Shown here: one piece after another, positions 51,494-60,800 of the stretch
Position numbering within the stretch: position 1 is the stretch's first letter
Layout: each line of letters begins with the position of its first letter
Notes under the pieces: model-generated
The model's database searches: none
The model's input: the letters and a program-made list of their open reading frames with translations, nothing else
Told to the model about the DNA's origin: nothing
NCBI GenBank assembly: GCA_024233305.1
Contig: JACKPV010000028.1
Location: forward strand, 62,001-126,000
Direction: 5' to 3'
Source: Verrucomicrobiales bacterium
GTDB taxonomy: Bacteria > Verrucomicrobiota > Verrucomicrobiia > Limisphaerales > J093
DNA length: 64,000 bases
Translations under genes and position numbers: made by a program

Positions 51494-52993
51494 ATGAATG
51501 CAGAATCCTCGCGCACACAGCGGACCCGCCGGTTCCTCCCGGGCCTGATCGTCGGACTGACCCTGGCCGTCTTCGCGGCCGGCGTGCTGGCGGTGACCCT
51601 GCACCTGCGCGAGAAGCTGCGGGTCCAGATCGCGGGGCGTGAAGCCGCCTTCCTCCACCGCCTCACGCTGCTCCAGGAAATGACCGAGCCCGACGAAACC
51701 GAAGAAGACGAGGGAGTGAACGAGGCGGAGATTCTCGCGCTGGACCCCGACCTGGCCGACGAGGAGGCGGACTCCAGCACCGGGTTCGTGGTTCTCGACA
51801 AGGCCCGACGTCTCATGGAAGTATTGGATGGCCTGCTCGGAATCCGTGTCTACGGACGGCACGACCAGATCATCGCCACCCTCCCCTTGAACCTGAAGGA
51901 GGCCCTGTTTGTCCAAACCGACTGGGCAGCCTTGGGCAGCGCGCCGCAAAGCCGCCTGGACCCCATCAAGGTCCAGTCGCTGTTCACCGATCCGTTCATG
52001 GCGGGATTCCCGGACGATGCCGAAGCGCCGGTGCTGCGTTTGTTGTTGCCCTTGCAGCGACGGGGAGCGCCCGAACGCATGGGGGCGGTCGAATTCCTGT
52101 TGGACGGCGCCGCCTTGCAGGCCGAGTTCCGCGCCCTCGATCGGTCCCTCTGGGGACAGGCCCTCGGGTCGTTCCTCGTCGGTGGTGGGTTGACCGCCGC
52201 CGTCCTCCTGCGGGCCCTCAGCCGGCTCCAAAGCGTCAACCGGCTGCTGGAACATCGGACGCAGGACCTCCTGCGGGCGAATGCCGAGCTGGCGCTCTCC
52301 GCCCGCACCTCGGCGGTTGGAGCCGTGACCGCGCACCTGCTGCACGGACTGAAGAACCCTCTCGCCGGACTGCGGAGCCTGGTGGCGGACAAAGTGAGCG
52401 GCAGCCCCGCGGAGGACGCCGACCTCTGGCAGGAGGCCGCCCGGAGCGCGCAACGCATGCAGACGATGGTTCAGGAAGTCACTCGTCTGCTGGCCGAGGA
52501 ACAGGGCGGTGCGGTCTATGCCCTGACCCTGGCCGAACTCATCGGGCTGATCGGCGAACGGCTCCGACCCGTCGCCCAACGCGCCGGGGTGGAACTCGAG
52601 CTCATCCGCAGCGCGCAGGGCGAACTGGACAACCACCGCGCCGACCTGATCCTGCTCATCCTCGAAAACCTGGTTCGCAACGCGGTCGAAGCCACGCCGG
52701 CCGGCGGCCTCGTGCGGGTCGGGTGCTCCAACGGCGACGAGCAAATCCGTTTCCGCATCGAGGACACCGGCCCCGGGCTCGATCCCGGAATCGCCGAGCG
52801 GGTGTTTCGTCCGGTGCGTTCGACCAAACCCGGCGGCTCGGGCATCGGGCTGGCCATCAGCCGCCAGTTGGCCACCCACCTGGGCGCCCGCCTGGAACTG
52901 GCCGCCAACAGCGAGAAGGGCGCCGCCTTTACCCTGACGATTCCAATCCAAAAGCCCGCCTGCGCGGGGACCGCCGGCGGCGCGAGCGCCTGA
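51494..52993 (+). CDS. Sensor histidine kinase (orphan in this window)
   Basis: 499 residues. N-terminal membrane helix (LPGLIVGLTLAVFAAGVLAV), a periplasmic domain of about 180 residues with an acidic stretch (MTEPDETEEDEGVNEAE), a second helix (LGSFLVGGGLTAAVLLRALS), then a cytoplasmic kinase. The H-box is LLHGLKNPLAGLR. The ATPase domain has the N-box LENLVRNAVEATPAGG, G1 IEDTGPGLDP and G2 GGSGIGLAIS. No response regulator is adjacent. It starts 22 bases after the barrel gene, suggesting it senses envelope state linked to that protein, or that a regulator elsewhere is its partner. Confidence 0.88.
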   Translation: MNAESSRTQRTRRFLPGLIVGLTLAVFAAGVLAVTLHLREKLRVQIAGREAAFLHRLTLLQEMTEPDETEEDEGVNEAEILALDPDLADEEADSSTGFVVLDKARRLMEVLDGLLGIRVYGRHDQIIATLPLNLKEALFVQTDWAALGSAPQSRLDPIKVQSLFTDPFMAGFPDDAEAPVLRLLLPLQRRGAPERMGAVEFLLDGAALQAEFRALDRSLWGQALGSFLVGGGLTAAVLLRALSRLQSVNRLLEHRTQDLLRANAELALSARTSAVGAVTAHLLHGLKNPLAGLRSLVADKVSGSPAEDADLWQEAARSAQRMQTMVQEVTRLLAEEQGGAVYALTLAELIGLIGERLRPVAQRAGVELELIRSAQGELDNHRADLILLILENLVRNAVEATPAGGLVRVGCSNGDEQIRFRIEDTGPGLDPGIAERVFRPVRSTKPGGSGIGLAISRQLATHLGARLELAANSEKGAAFTLTIPIQKPACAGTAGGASA

Positions 52994-53012
52994 CTGCCCC
53001 CCGGCGACCGCC

Positions 53013-54350
53013 CTACATCCCCGCGTGAGATTCCGCCGCAAGGCGTCCCCGTTCCTCCCGCACCGGCACGGTCGTCACCAGGGCCAGCAGGAACAGCACC
53101 GCACACAGGGGAATGGAAGGTTGCAGACCGATCCGGAATTGCAGCAGACCGAAGGTGAGCAGGCCGAAGATCGATGCCAGCTTGCCCGAGAGCCCCCAGA
53201 AACCGAAGAACTCGCCGGCTTTCGATTCCGGCGCCAGGATCCCCACCATGGCCCGGCTGGCGGATTGCGTGGATCCCATGCCCAGCCCCGCCATGGCGCC
53301 CAGCGCCAGGAAGACATGCTCGACCTTCCAATCCACGCCCAGCCACCGGTGCAACGCCGCGGTGATGTCCTGCACCCCCCAGATCGCCACGATGCAGACA
53401 ATCCACATCCCCAGGGTGAGTTGAAACGTGCGCTTGGCGCCGATCCGGTCCTGAATGAAACCGAACAGCACCGCGCCCGCCGCCGCCGTCACCTGGGTTA
53501 GAACGAACATCATCACCATCGACGATCCCGACCACTGCAACACCTGTTCGCCGTAGAGAAACGCAAAACTGATGATGATGGACATGCCGGCCATCGCGAA
53601 GAACACGGCCACCAGAAAAACGGCCAGATCCCGGAACGCCCCGAGTTCCCGCGCCGTGCGGCCCAGCCGCTGAAAGCCGATCTGCAGATACCGGGCGCCG
53701 GCGGGCAACGCGTGCGGGGTTCCCCGTTGTTTCAGCCAGAGGAACGTCGGCACCGCCGCCAGCAGGAAGAACACCGCAGTGACCGGCCCCGCCCACCGCG
53801 CCCGCGCAAAATCCGAAGCATCCGCCGCCCCCAAGCCCTGCACCACCAGCGTGGATGCCAGCCCGCCGAAGTAGCCCAAACCCCAGGCGAAACCGGAGAT
53901 CTTGCCCAGGTCCTTGCGCGGCCCGAGATCCGGAAGGAAACTCGAGGCGAACGACTCTCCCACCGCGTATCCGAAGTTCGACAACACCACCAGGCCCATC
54001 GCCAGGAAATGGTGCCCCGGCCCCGCAAGCGCCAGGGCGGCCGTGCCTCCGACCGTGACCAGATAGCTCACAAACAGGAACCGCTTCTTGGCCGACGTGA
54101 AGTCCATGATCGCGCCCAGCACCGGGGCCGTCAGCACCACCAACCCGTAGCTCACCGCCAGCGCCAGACTCCAAAGCAGATTGCCCCGCGTGTAGCCGCC
54201 CCCGGGATCGGGTCCGACGATCAACTTCGTAAAATGCACACAGTAAACCACCGTGATGATCACCGTCGTGTAGGACGAGTTGGCGAAGTCGAACATCGCC
54301 CAGCCGAAGATCTCCTTGCGACTGGCCCGTGGTTTCTGGTTCTGGTCCAT
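53013..54350 (-). CDS. UMF1-family MFS transporter (Atg22-like)
   Basis: 445 residues from the ATG at 54350. Twelve hydrophobic segments. The N-terminal motif EIFGWAMFDFANSSYTTVII is diagnostic for the UMF1/Atg22-like group of MFS transporters. QDRIGAKRTFQLTLGM near 320 fits the loop between helices. UMF1 members are poorly characterised; the eukaryotic Atg22 exports amino acids from vacuoles. It converges with the histidine kinase gene, the stops being 19 bases apart. The frame is open further upstream without conservation. Confidence 0.87.
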   Translation of the reverse strand: MDQNQKPRASRKEIFGWAMFDFANSSYTTVIITVVYCVHFTKLIVGPDPGGGYTRGNLLWSLALAVSYGLVVLTAPVLGAIMDFTSAKKRFLFVSYLVTVGGTAALALAGPGHHFLAMGLVVLSNFGYAVGESFASSFLPDLGPRKDLGKISGFAWGLGYFGGLASTLVVQGLGAADASDFARARWAGPVTAVFFLLAAVPTFLWLKQRGTPHALPAGARYLQIGFQRLGRTARELGAFRDLAVFLVAVFFAMAGMSIIISFAFLYGEQVLQWSGSSMVMMFVLTQVTAAAGAVLFGFIQDRIGAKRTFQLTLGMWIVCIVAIWGVQDITAALHRWLGVDWKVEHVFLALGAMAGLGMGSTQSASRAMVGILAPESKAGEFFGFWGLSGKLASIFGLLTFGLLQFRIGLQPSIPLCAVLFLLALVTTVPVREERGRLAAESHAGM

Positions 54351-54550
54351 TTTGGTGCACGATCCGATCCGCCGCCGGCGGTTGACGCCCGATTCAATAA
54401 GCGACCTGGCCCGCCGGCACCAATCGATAATGCACGGTCCCATGATCGGCGGAAACGATGACCGCCGGCCGGTTCCCCGGACCGGAAGGCCGGCCTTCTG
54501 CCGTCCCGTGACAAACGACGGCTTGCCAGCCGGGAGGGGTCCCGTCGAGC

Positions 54551-54943
54551 ATGGACGCGATGTTGAAACGTCGCCTGCCAATCCTGCTGCTGCTGGCCCT
54601 GTCGGGGGCGGGATGCGCCACCAACAAGATCACGAACGTGACCCCGCGCCAGGTCCAGCGCACCCCGGACAACCTCTATCGGATCGAGGCCCGTTGGGAC
54701 AGCAATCAGCGGTCGATCCGCAAGAACACCCTGCAACCCCGGGTGATCGTGGACCGGGATTTCCACGCCATGGAGCCGACGCCCGGCACGCAAAACCGGT
54801 GGGAGGCGCTGGTGCCCGTTCCCTCCGACCGGCGGTTCGTGAACTACCGCTTCAAGTTCGACTACCTTTACAACGCCATCCCGACGCCCCGCCCCGACAG
54901 CAAGATCTCGCCGACCTATCAGATGGAAATCATCGAGCCCTGA
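54551..54943 (+). CDS. Small lipoprotein, unknown function
   Basis: 130 residues; an in-frame ATG at 54560 gives the same lipobox. The N-terminus is basic then hydrophobic (LKRRLPILLLLALS), with the lipobox SGAGC before the mature Cys. The mature part has an IEARWDSNQRSIR / VIVDRDFHAMEPTP pattern suggesting a small beta-sandwich; family not recognised. Likely anchored to the outer membrane or the periplasmic face. Its stop codon is directly followed by the REP element at 54941, so the element reaches the gene's end. Confidence 0.78.
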   Translation: MDAMLKRRLPILLLLALSGAGCATNKITNVTPRQVQRTPDNLYRIEARWDSNQRSIRKNTLQPRVIVDRDFHAMEPTPGTQNRWEALVPVPSDRRFVNYRFKFDYLYNAIPTPRPDSKISPTYQMEIIEP

Positions 54944-55045
54944 GCCGTAACCGTTCAGCAGCTCGTAGCCGTGGACGCATCGTCGGCGCATGATTCAGGG
55001 GGGATAAGCCCGCCTGCCACCGGGCGCAACGAATCACCGGAGCGC
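54941..55045 (+). repeat. REP-containing element, copy 4
   Basis: TGAGCCGTAACC-N~20-GTAGCCG..., with the same order as the inverse of 26300-26375 (TGAGCCGTAACC, TTCAG, CTCGTAGCC). It starts in the stop codon of the small lipoprotein gene. The tail (ATTCAGGGG, then GCCCGCC) is more diverged than in copies 1 and 2. Confidence 0.65.
54965..54988 (+). repeat. REP-like palindrome 4 (GTAG foot)
   Basis: GTAG followed by a hairpin with a weaker left arm (CCGTGGAC) and an intact right arm (GTCGGCG). It is 1.4 kb upstream of the transposase gene and the closest REP to it. Confidence 0.65.
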
Positions 55046-55165
55046 TGACGCCGTTTTGGGGAACCCGCCGCCCGATGGCGCATCGGCGCTCGTGAACACG
55101 GGACGCGGGTTCGCCGTCCAACGAACATTGACCCCGGCCAACCGGCGGGGCAGTCTGCCGGCTTG

Positions 55166-56128
55166 ATGATAAGATATCCAACAGTTCGCAGAGAGCTTGG
55201 GGCGGCGTTGCTGATCGCAATGTTCTGGGCAACCGGCCCGGTTTTCCTCCCCGCCGCCGAGCCGTCGGGCACGCGCACCTTCGAGGTCAAGGGCGAGGTG
55301 CGGCGCCTGGTCCCCGAAGGAAACGTCCTCGTGATCAAGCATGAGGAAATACCCGGCTACATGGACGCCATGACCATGCCGTTTCAGGTGAAGAACCCCG
55401 CGGAGATGGCGGGCATCGGGATCGGTGACAAACTGGTTTTCCGCATGACGGTCACCGAGGATGACGGTTGGATCGACCGGATCCGGGTGCTCGAAAGAGG
55501 CGGGGCTGAAGATCCCAAACCGGACATCCCGGGCATCCGGCTGGTGCGGGACGTCGACCCGCTGAAGGTCGGGGACCGAATGCCCTCCTACCCCTTCACG
55601 AACGAGTTGCACCAAGCGGTGAGTCTCGACCGCTTCAAGGGGCAGGTGGTTGCCTTGACGTTCATCTACACCCGGTGCCCCTACCCCACCTTCTGCCCCC
55701 GGCAATGCCGGCAGTTCGCCGAAGCGTTGACCCTCCTCAAACAGAGATTGCCCGGCCCGGAGCGACGCTGGCATCTTCTGTCCCTCTCCTTCGATCCCGC
55801 GTATGACACGCCGTCGGTGCTGCAGGAATATGCCCGGCGCTACGACTACAACCCCGCCCATTGGAACTTCCTGACCGGCGCCATGATCGACATCGACGCG
55901 ATTACGGAGCAATTCGGGGTGATCTTTGCGCGCGACGGCGAAGGGTGGTCCCACAACGTGCGCACCGTGGTCATCGATGCGGCGGGCATGATCCGGAAGA
56001 TCTACGTCGGCAACGAATGGACGGCGGAGGAATTGGTGGAGGCAATGGTCCAAGCGGCCGCTGGCGGCGCTGAGGCCGATAGGGGTAGGGATGGCGGGGT
56101 TAGCGCCCCCCCTGCCTCCGAACCGTAG
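55166..56128 (+). CDS. CusF-type copper-binding domain fused to SCO1/SenC-type protein, exported
   Basis: 320 residues from the ATG at 55166. Signal peptide (ELGAALLIAMFWATGPVFLP). Residues ~38-110 are a CusF-like periplasmic copper-binding domain (IKHEEIPGYMDAMTMPFQV, with H59, M66, M69 and M71). Residues ~130-300 are a thioredoxin-fold SCO domain. The SCO cysteines read C171-PYPTF-C177, a spacing of five residues rather than the usual three, followed by C181 and the distal H263 in WSHNVRTVVID. SCO proteins deliver copper to the CuA site of cytochrome c oxidase. The fusion would link copper capture to delivery. No oxidase gene is in the window. Confidence 0.87.
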   Translation: MIRYPTVRRELGAALLIAMFWATGPVFLPAAEPSGTRTFEVKGEVRRLVPEGNVLVIKHEEIPGYMDAMTMPFQVKNPAEMAGIGIGDKLVFRMTVTEDDGWIDRIRVLERGGAEDPKPDIPGIRLVRDVDPLKVGDRMPSYPFTNELHQAVSLDRFKGQVVALTFIYTRCPYPTFCPRQCRQFAEALTLLKQRLPGPERRWHLLSLSFDPAYDTPSVLQEYARRYDYNPAHWNFLTGAMIDIDAITEQFGVIFARDGEGWSHNVRTVVIDAAGMIRKIYVGNEWTAEELVEAMVQAAAGGAEADRGRDGGVSAPPASEP

Positions 56129-56284
56129 GGCGGGTTCCCGCATGCGACTCTCCGGTCCGTGGGGTCTCGGCAAGACTACCGGTAACCGCGCGAGCCATCT
56201 TCCACACGAAACAAGCCCTCCGCCGCAAACCAGCGGCTCGGCCAGCGTCGGCTGTCGGCTTCGCTCGGCCCGGGTCCGATAAAG

Positions 56285-56302
56285 ATAAAGTGAATAAAGT
56301 GA
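56285..56302 (+). repeat. Tandem 9-bp direct repeat upstream of the transposase
   Basis: Two perfect adjoining copies of ATAAAGTGA, in an A/T-rich patch that is unlike the surrounding GC-rich DNA. Confidence 0.7.
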
Positions 56303-56313
56303 CAGGTTCATAG

Positions 56314-56342
56314 TTGACACGCTCTCGCGGGGCTTCTACGGT
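56314..56342 (+). promoter_or_regulatory. Candidate promoter of the RAYT gene
   Basis: A perfect TTGACA (56314-56319), a 17-base spacer and TACGGT (56337-56342), 30 bases before the ATG. The tandem ATAAAGTGA repeats lie 11 bases upstream of the -35 and could be an operator. Confidence 0.45.
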
Positions 56343-56372
56343 CTGGGTGGCGCAGGTGAACCAGAGGTAATC

Positions 56373-57344
56373 ATGCGAATGGCACGGATCAAGGTATCGG
56401 GTCGGGGGGCGGTGTATCACTGCATCTCCCGCGTGGTCGGCGGACAGCGGTTGCTCGGGGACCTCGAGAAGGAGAAGCTCCGCCTCATGCTCTGGCAGCA
56501 GGCCGCCTTCTGCGGACTCGAAATCATCACCTACTGCCTCCTGTCCAATCACTTCCACATCCTGGTCCGGGTGCCGTCCGAGGTCGTCGCCAGCGATGCC
56601 GAACTGGTCGATCGGACCCTGAAGTTCTACGGGCCCAAGAGCCTCTACGTGCAGAACCTGCAGCGGGTCCTGGGGCAGCAGGGGGAATTGCCCGAGGATC
56701 TGCGGGCCGGGGTGCGGCAACGGTTGGGGGATGTGTCGGTGTTCATGAAGGAACTCAAGCAACGGTTCAGCAAGTGGTACAACAAGCAACACGAACGGTT
56801 CGGCACGCTGTGGGCCGAACGGTTCAAGAGTGTGTTGGTGGAGGACGTGCCCGGGGTGGTGGAGACGGTGGCGGCGTATGTGGACTTGAATCCGGTGCGG
56901 GCGGGATTGGTGAAGGATCCGAAGGAGTATCGGTGGTGTGGGTATGCGGAGGCGGAGGCGGGGCGGGGTGAGGCGCGCTCGGGGTTGGCAAGTATCTCGG
57001 GAGCAAAGGAATGGAGTGAGGTAGCCGGGCGGTATCGGGAGGTGCTGATGGTGAAGAGCGGGGTGGCGGGGAGATCGGGGAAGGAGGTGTTGAGTGCGGG
57101 GGAGATCCGGCGGGAGTTGCAGCGGGGGAGGGAGTTGGCGTTGGGGCAGGCGCTGAGGTTGCGGGTGAGGTATTTCAGCGACGGGGTGTTGTTGGGATCG
57201 AGGAACTTCGTGAACGAGATGTTCGCGGAGCACCGGGAGCGATTTGGGCCGCGGCGAAAGACGGGGGCGAGGAAGCTGCGGGGCTTGGCAGTGCTGGGAG
57301 GCCTGGCGAGCCTGCGGGACTTGCGGATCGGAGCGATCACATAG
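56373..57344 (+). CDS. REP-associated tyrosine transposase (RAYT, IS200-like Y1 HUH)
   Basis: 323 residues; AGAGGT lies 5 bases before the ATG. It is a single-strand DNA transposase of the Y1 HUH superfamily: VSGRGAVYHCISRVVGG near 8-24, LLSNHFHILVRVP with the HUH residues H60 and H62, and KQRFSKWYNKQHERFGTLWA with the presumed catalytic Y136. RAYTs act on REP palindromes with a GTAG foot and usually occur as single copies without flanking repeats, as here. REP-like repeats matching that description lie at 4.9, 26.2, 26.3, 55.0 and 62.8 kb. Codon use changes near 56700-56830: before it third positions are often C, after it they are almost all G. No REP lies within 1 kb on either side. Confidence 0.87.
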   Translation: MRMARIKVSGRGAVYHCISRVVGGQRLLGDLEKEKLRLMLWQQAAFCGLEIITYCLLSNHFHILVRVPSEVVASDAELVDRTLKFYGPKSLYVQNLQRVLGQQGELPEDLRAGVRQRLGDVSVFMKELKQRFSKWYNKQHERFGTLWAERFKSVLVEDVPGVVETVAAYVDLNPVRAGLVKDPKEYRWCGYAEAEAGRGEARSGLASISGAKEWSEVAGRYREVLMVKSGVAGRSGKEVLSAGEIRRELQRGRELALGQALRLRVRYFSDGVLLGSRNFVNEMFAEHRERFGPRRKTGARKLRGLAVLGGLASLRDLRIGAIT

Positions 57345-57861
57345 AAGGAGACCGCTCAGGCGATGGTATCTCACATTCCGACTCCCGATCCGCTGACGCA
57401 CTCGTCGCCGGTCGGTGCGCACCGTCGGTGACTGTCCGTCCGGAGCGAGCCCACATGCACCGCCTGCGGTCGTGCCGCCGTCCCCAAGAGCCGTCGCTGG
57501 ACGGGGAGCGGGTGCCCGTTCACCAACCCGCCGAATCCCTGCCGGCAGCGAAGGTGCGTCGTTCATCGGCAACCAGGGTTTGGCCCGATCCGCTCCGGCG
57601 AATTGGCGCAAGCACGGCTTGCGACCGGGCGAACTCGCGGTAGACTGCGCCGGCATAATGCGACCCGCACAGCACAGCCGGGCACGAGGCGGAGCGGCGT
57701 TGGCCGGGCAGGAGTCCCCCTTGCCACGAGCGCTCCGGACCAGCACCAGATCGTCGCAAATAATTGCCCTTCAAGGATGGGGAGTTCCGGCTTGCGCCCA
57801 GGGGAAGCCGCGAATTAGTATCTAAACTCGGCTTCATTATGAAGCACGCCGCAGACGCAGA
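57345..57861. other. Gene-free spacer between the transposase and nifJ
   Basis: 517 bases. It contains a 12-bp palindrome CGGTGCGCACCG at 57414 and a possible nifJ promoter at its right end. No frame resembles a known protein; the remaining sequence may be decayed. Confidence 0.55.
57792..57821 (+). promoter_or_regulatory. Candidate promoter of the nifJ-type gene
   Basis: TTGCGC (57792-57797), an 18-base spacer and TAGTAT (57816-57821), 40 bases before the ATG. The -10 lies in an A/T-rich patch. Confidence 0.3.
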
Positions 57862-60800
57862 ATGACTATGAGCAGCACGACCGCAAGTTCCGTTTCCGCC
57901 GCCTCCGAGGGTGTCACGGCCCGCGCCGACCGGGCTCCGAAATACCCGGGAATCCCGCTCACCTGCAACGGCAACCAGTTGATCGCGACCCACGTCGAAG
58001 CGCGGATCACCGAGGGCGGCGTGTTTTACCCCATCACCCCCTCGACCGAAGGCGGCGAGCTCTATCAACAGTCGTTCGCGAATGGGGTCCTGAACGTGTG
58101 GGGCCGGAACAAAGTAGCGATCGAGGCCGAAGGTGAACATGCGGCGCAAGGCGGGGCGACGGCGCTCGCGGTGGCGGGGCATCGCGTGGTGAATTTCACC
58201 TCTGGCCAGGGCATCGCCTATGCCATGGAGCAGTATTACCACGCCCCCGGCAAGCTCTCGACGATGGTCCTCGAGGTGGGCGCCCGCGCCCTGACGAAGC
58301 ACGCACTGAACGTCCACTGCGGACATGACGATTTCTACGGCGCGCTCGACACGGGTTGGACCATGCTGATCGGCCGGGACGCGCAGCAGGTGGCGGACCA
58401 GGCGTTGATTCTGCGCAAGGTCAACGAGTTGTCGCTCAATCCGGGGATGAACATCCAGGACGGCATGCTGACCACCCACTCCGAACGCACCTACCTCGCC
58501 CCCGAGGCCGAACTGCTCCGCGAGTTTCTCGGGGCGCCCGATGACGTGATCGATTGCCCCACATCCGCGCAACGCGAGTTGTTCGGCCCGCGGCGGCGGC
58601 GGGTACCGGCGATGATGGACCTGAAGGCGCCCCTGCTGCTTGGCCCGGTGCAGAACCAGGAGCACCACATGAACGGCGTGGTCGCCCGCCGCAACAACTT
58701 CAACGAGCACATCCTCCCGATGCTGGAAACCGCCTTCGAGGAGTTTGGCGACCTCACCGGCCGCCGTTATGGGCTGGTGACGGAATACAAGTGCGAGGAC
58801 GCGGAGACGGTCTTTGTCTCGCTCGGTTGCGCGGCGGAGAACATCGAAGAGGCCTGCGATTACCTGCGCGAACAGCGCAACGCGAAAGTCGGTTCGATCC
58901 ATATCAATGTCATCCGTCCGTTCCCCGAGGCGGCGGTCGTCAACGCGCTTCGCGGGAAAAAGAACGTCATCGTGCTCGAACGTACCGACGAGGGACTGGC
59001 CGGCGACAATCCCCTCGCGCGGGACATCCGCGTGGCGCTCGGCAAGGCGCAGGAAGCGGCGAAGTTCGGCGGCACGCTGCCGGGGCTGACACCCGAAGAA
59101 ACGCCCCGTCTGTTCCGTGGCAGCTACGGCATCGGCTCCCGCGATTTCCGCCCCGAGCACACCCTCGGGGCCTACGAATTCGCCACCGGTCAGACCCGGC
59201 GCAAGGACGGACGGAGTGCCGCGGAAGGTGAAGCTTACTTCGTCCTCGGGGTGGACCATCCCTACTCGGTGATCAGCAAGGACACCCCTTCCCTGCTCCC
59301 GGCGGGCGCGATTGCCGTCCGTTTCCACTCGATCGGTGGCTGGGGCATGATCACCACCGGCAAGAACCTCGGGGAGATCATCGGCGACTTCGGACAGATC
59401 CTCGGCCAACGCCGGCCATTGGTGGACGCCGATGGCAATCCGAAGGAGCACCTGTACATCATGGCCAACCCGAAGTACGGGTCCGAGAAGAAGGGGGCTC
59501 CCACGAACTACTACCTCACCGTGGCCCCCGAGCGGATCAAGGTGAACTGCGAGCTGAATCACGTGGACGTGGTGCTGTGCTGTGATCCGAAGGCCTTCAC
59601 CCACACCAACCCGCTGGAAGGCTTGAACAAGGGAGGCAGCTTCGTCTGGGAATCGAGCGACACGCCCGAGGTGGCCTGGCAACGGATCCCCGCGAAGCAC
59701 CGCCAGTTCGTCAAGGACCACGGGATCCGCGTGTTCATCCTCCCCGGTTTCGACATCGCCCGCAAAGCCACCGAGCGGCCCGATCTGCAGCTGCGCATGC
59801 AGGGCAACAGCTTCCTCGGCGCATTCTTCAAGGTCTCCCCCTTTCTCAAGGACTTCGGGATCAGCGAGGAGGAGTTCCACGAAACGGTACGGCACCAGTA
59901 CCGCAAAAAGTTCGGACGCTTCGGAGACGCCGTCGTGGAATCGAACATGACCGTCATGACGGAGGGGTTCAGCCGGGTGCGCGAAATCGCCTACGGCGGG
60001 ATGGAAGATCCGGACCGATCGAGCATGCGGAACCCGCCCCGGCTGCCGTTGGGAGCCGAGGGACTGCTCCCCACCGCGGGTTGCGGCACGGCCTGCGGAG
60101 GCGTTGCAGCGCCGGCCACCCAAACCCCAAGGTACGCGGTGCAGTCGGTGGCCAAGTTCGATTCCGAGTTCCGCGCCGGCCTGGGCTACCATCAGCCTTC
60201 GGGCGCGTTCGCCTCGGTGGGCGTGATGGGAGCCGGCACGGGGGCCACGCAATCCAAATACGTCGCGCGCCGCGAAACGCCGGTCTACATCGCGGAAAAC
60301 TGCACCCAATGCATGGCGTGCATCACCGCCTGCCCGGACACCGCGCTGCCCAACACGGCACAGGACGTCGCCACGGTACTCAAAACGGCCGTGCACTACT
60401 ACGTCACCGATGTCGAAGAACGCCGGCAGCTCGCCGCCGAACTAAAGGGGATCGAGGAGCGCGCCCGCGCCCGCATGGTCGAGGGCGTCAAGAAGCGGGA
60501 GAACATTCCCTTCAAGAACATCATTCGCGACGAGGTGGACCGCCTCACCGCGGTGAGCGAGAGCGCGCGCGCCCAATTCAACGGCATCATCGAACAACTG
60601 CCCCTCGCCTACTCGAACGTCCCGGCGATCTTCCGTTCGCTGGAACAGAAGAACCCCGGCGCCGGCGGCCTTTTCCAGATCTACGTCAGCGACCTGTGCA
60701 AGGGCTGCGGGGAATGCGTGCAGGTCTGCGGCGACCACGACGCATTGCGGATGGTGACCGAGACCGAGGAACTCAATGCGCGCCACACGACCGCGCAGAT

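Noticed and set aside
57414..57425. CGGTGCGCACCG palindrome beside the RAYT gene, considered as a flanking REP
   Set aside because: It lacks the GTAG foot and does not match the arms of the five REP copies.
57520..60396. Long minus-strand frame (958 residues) opposite nifJ
   Set aside because: Antisense of a strongly conserved enzyme; no recognisable domain.
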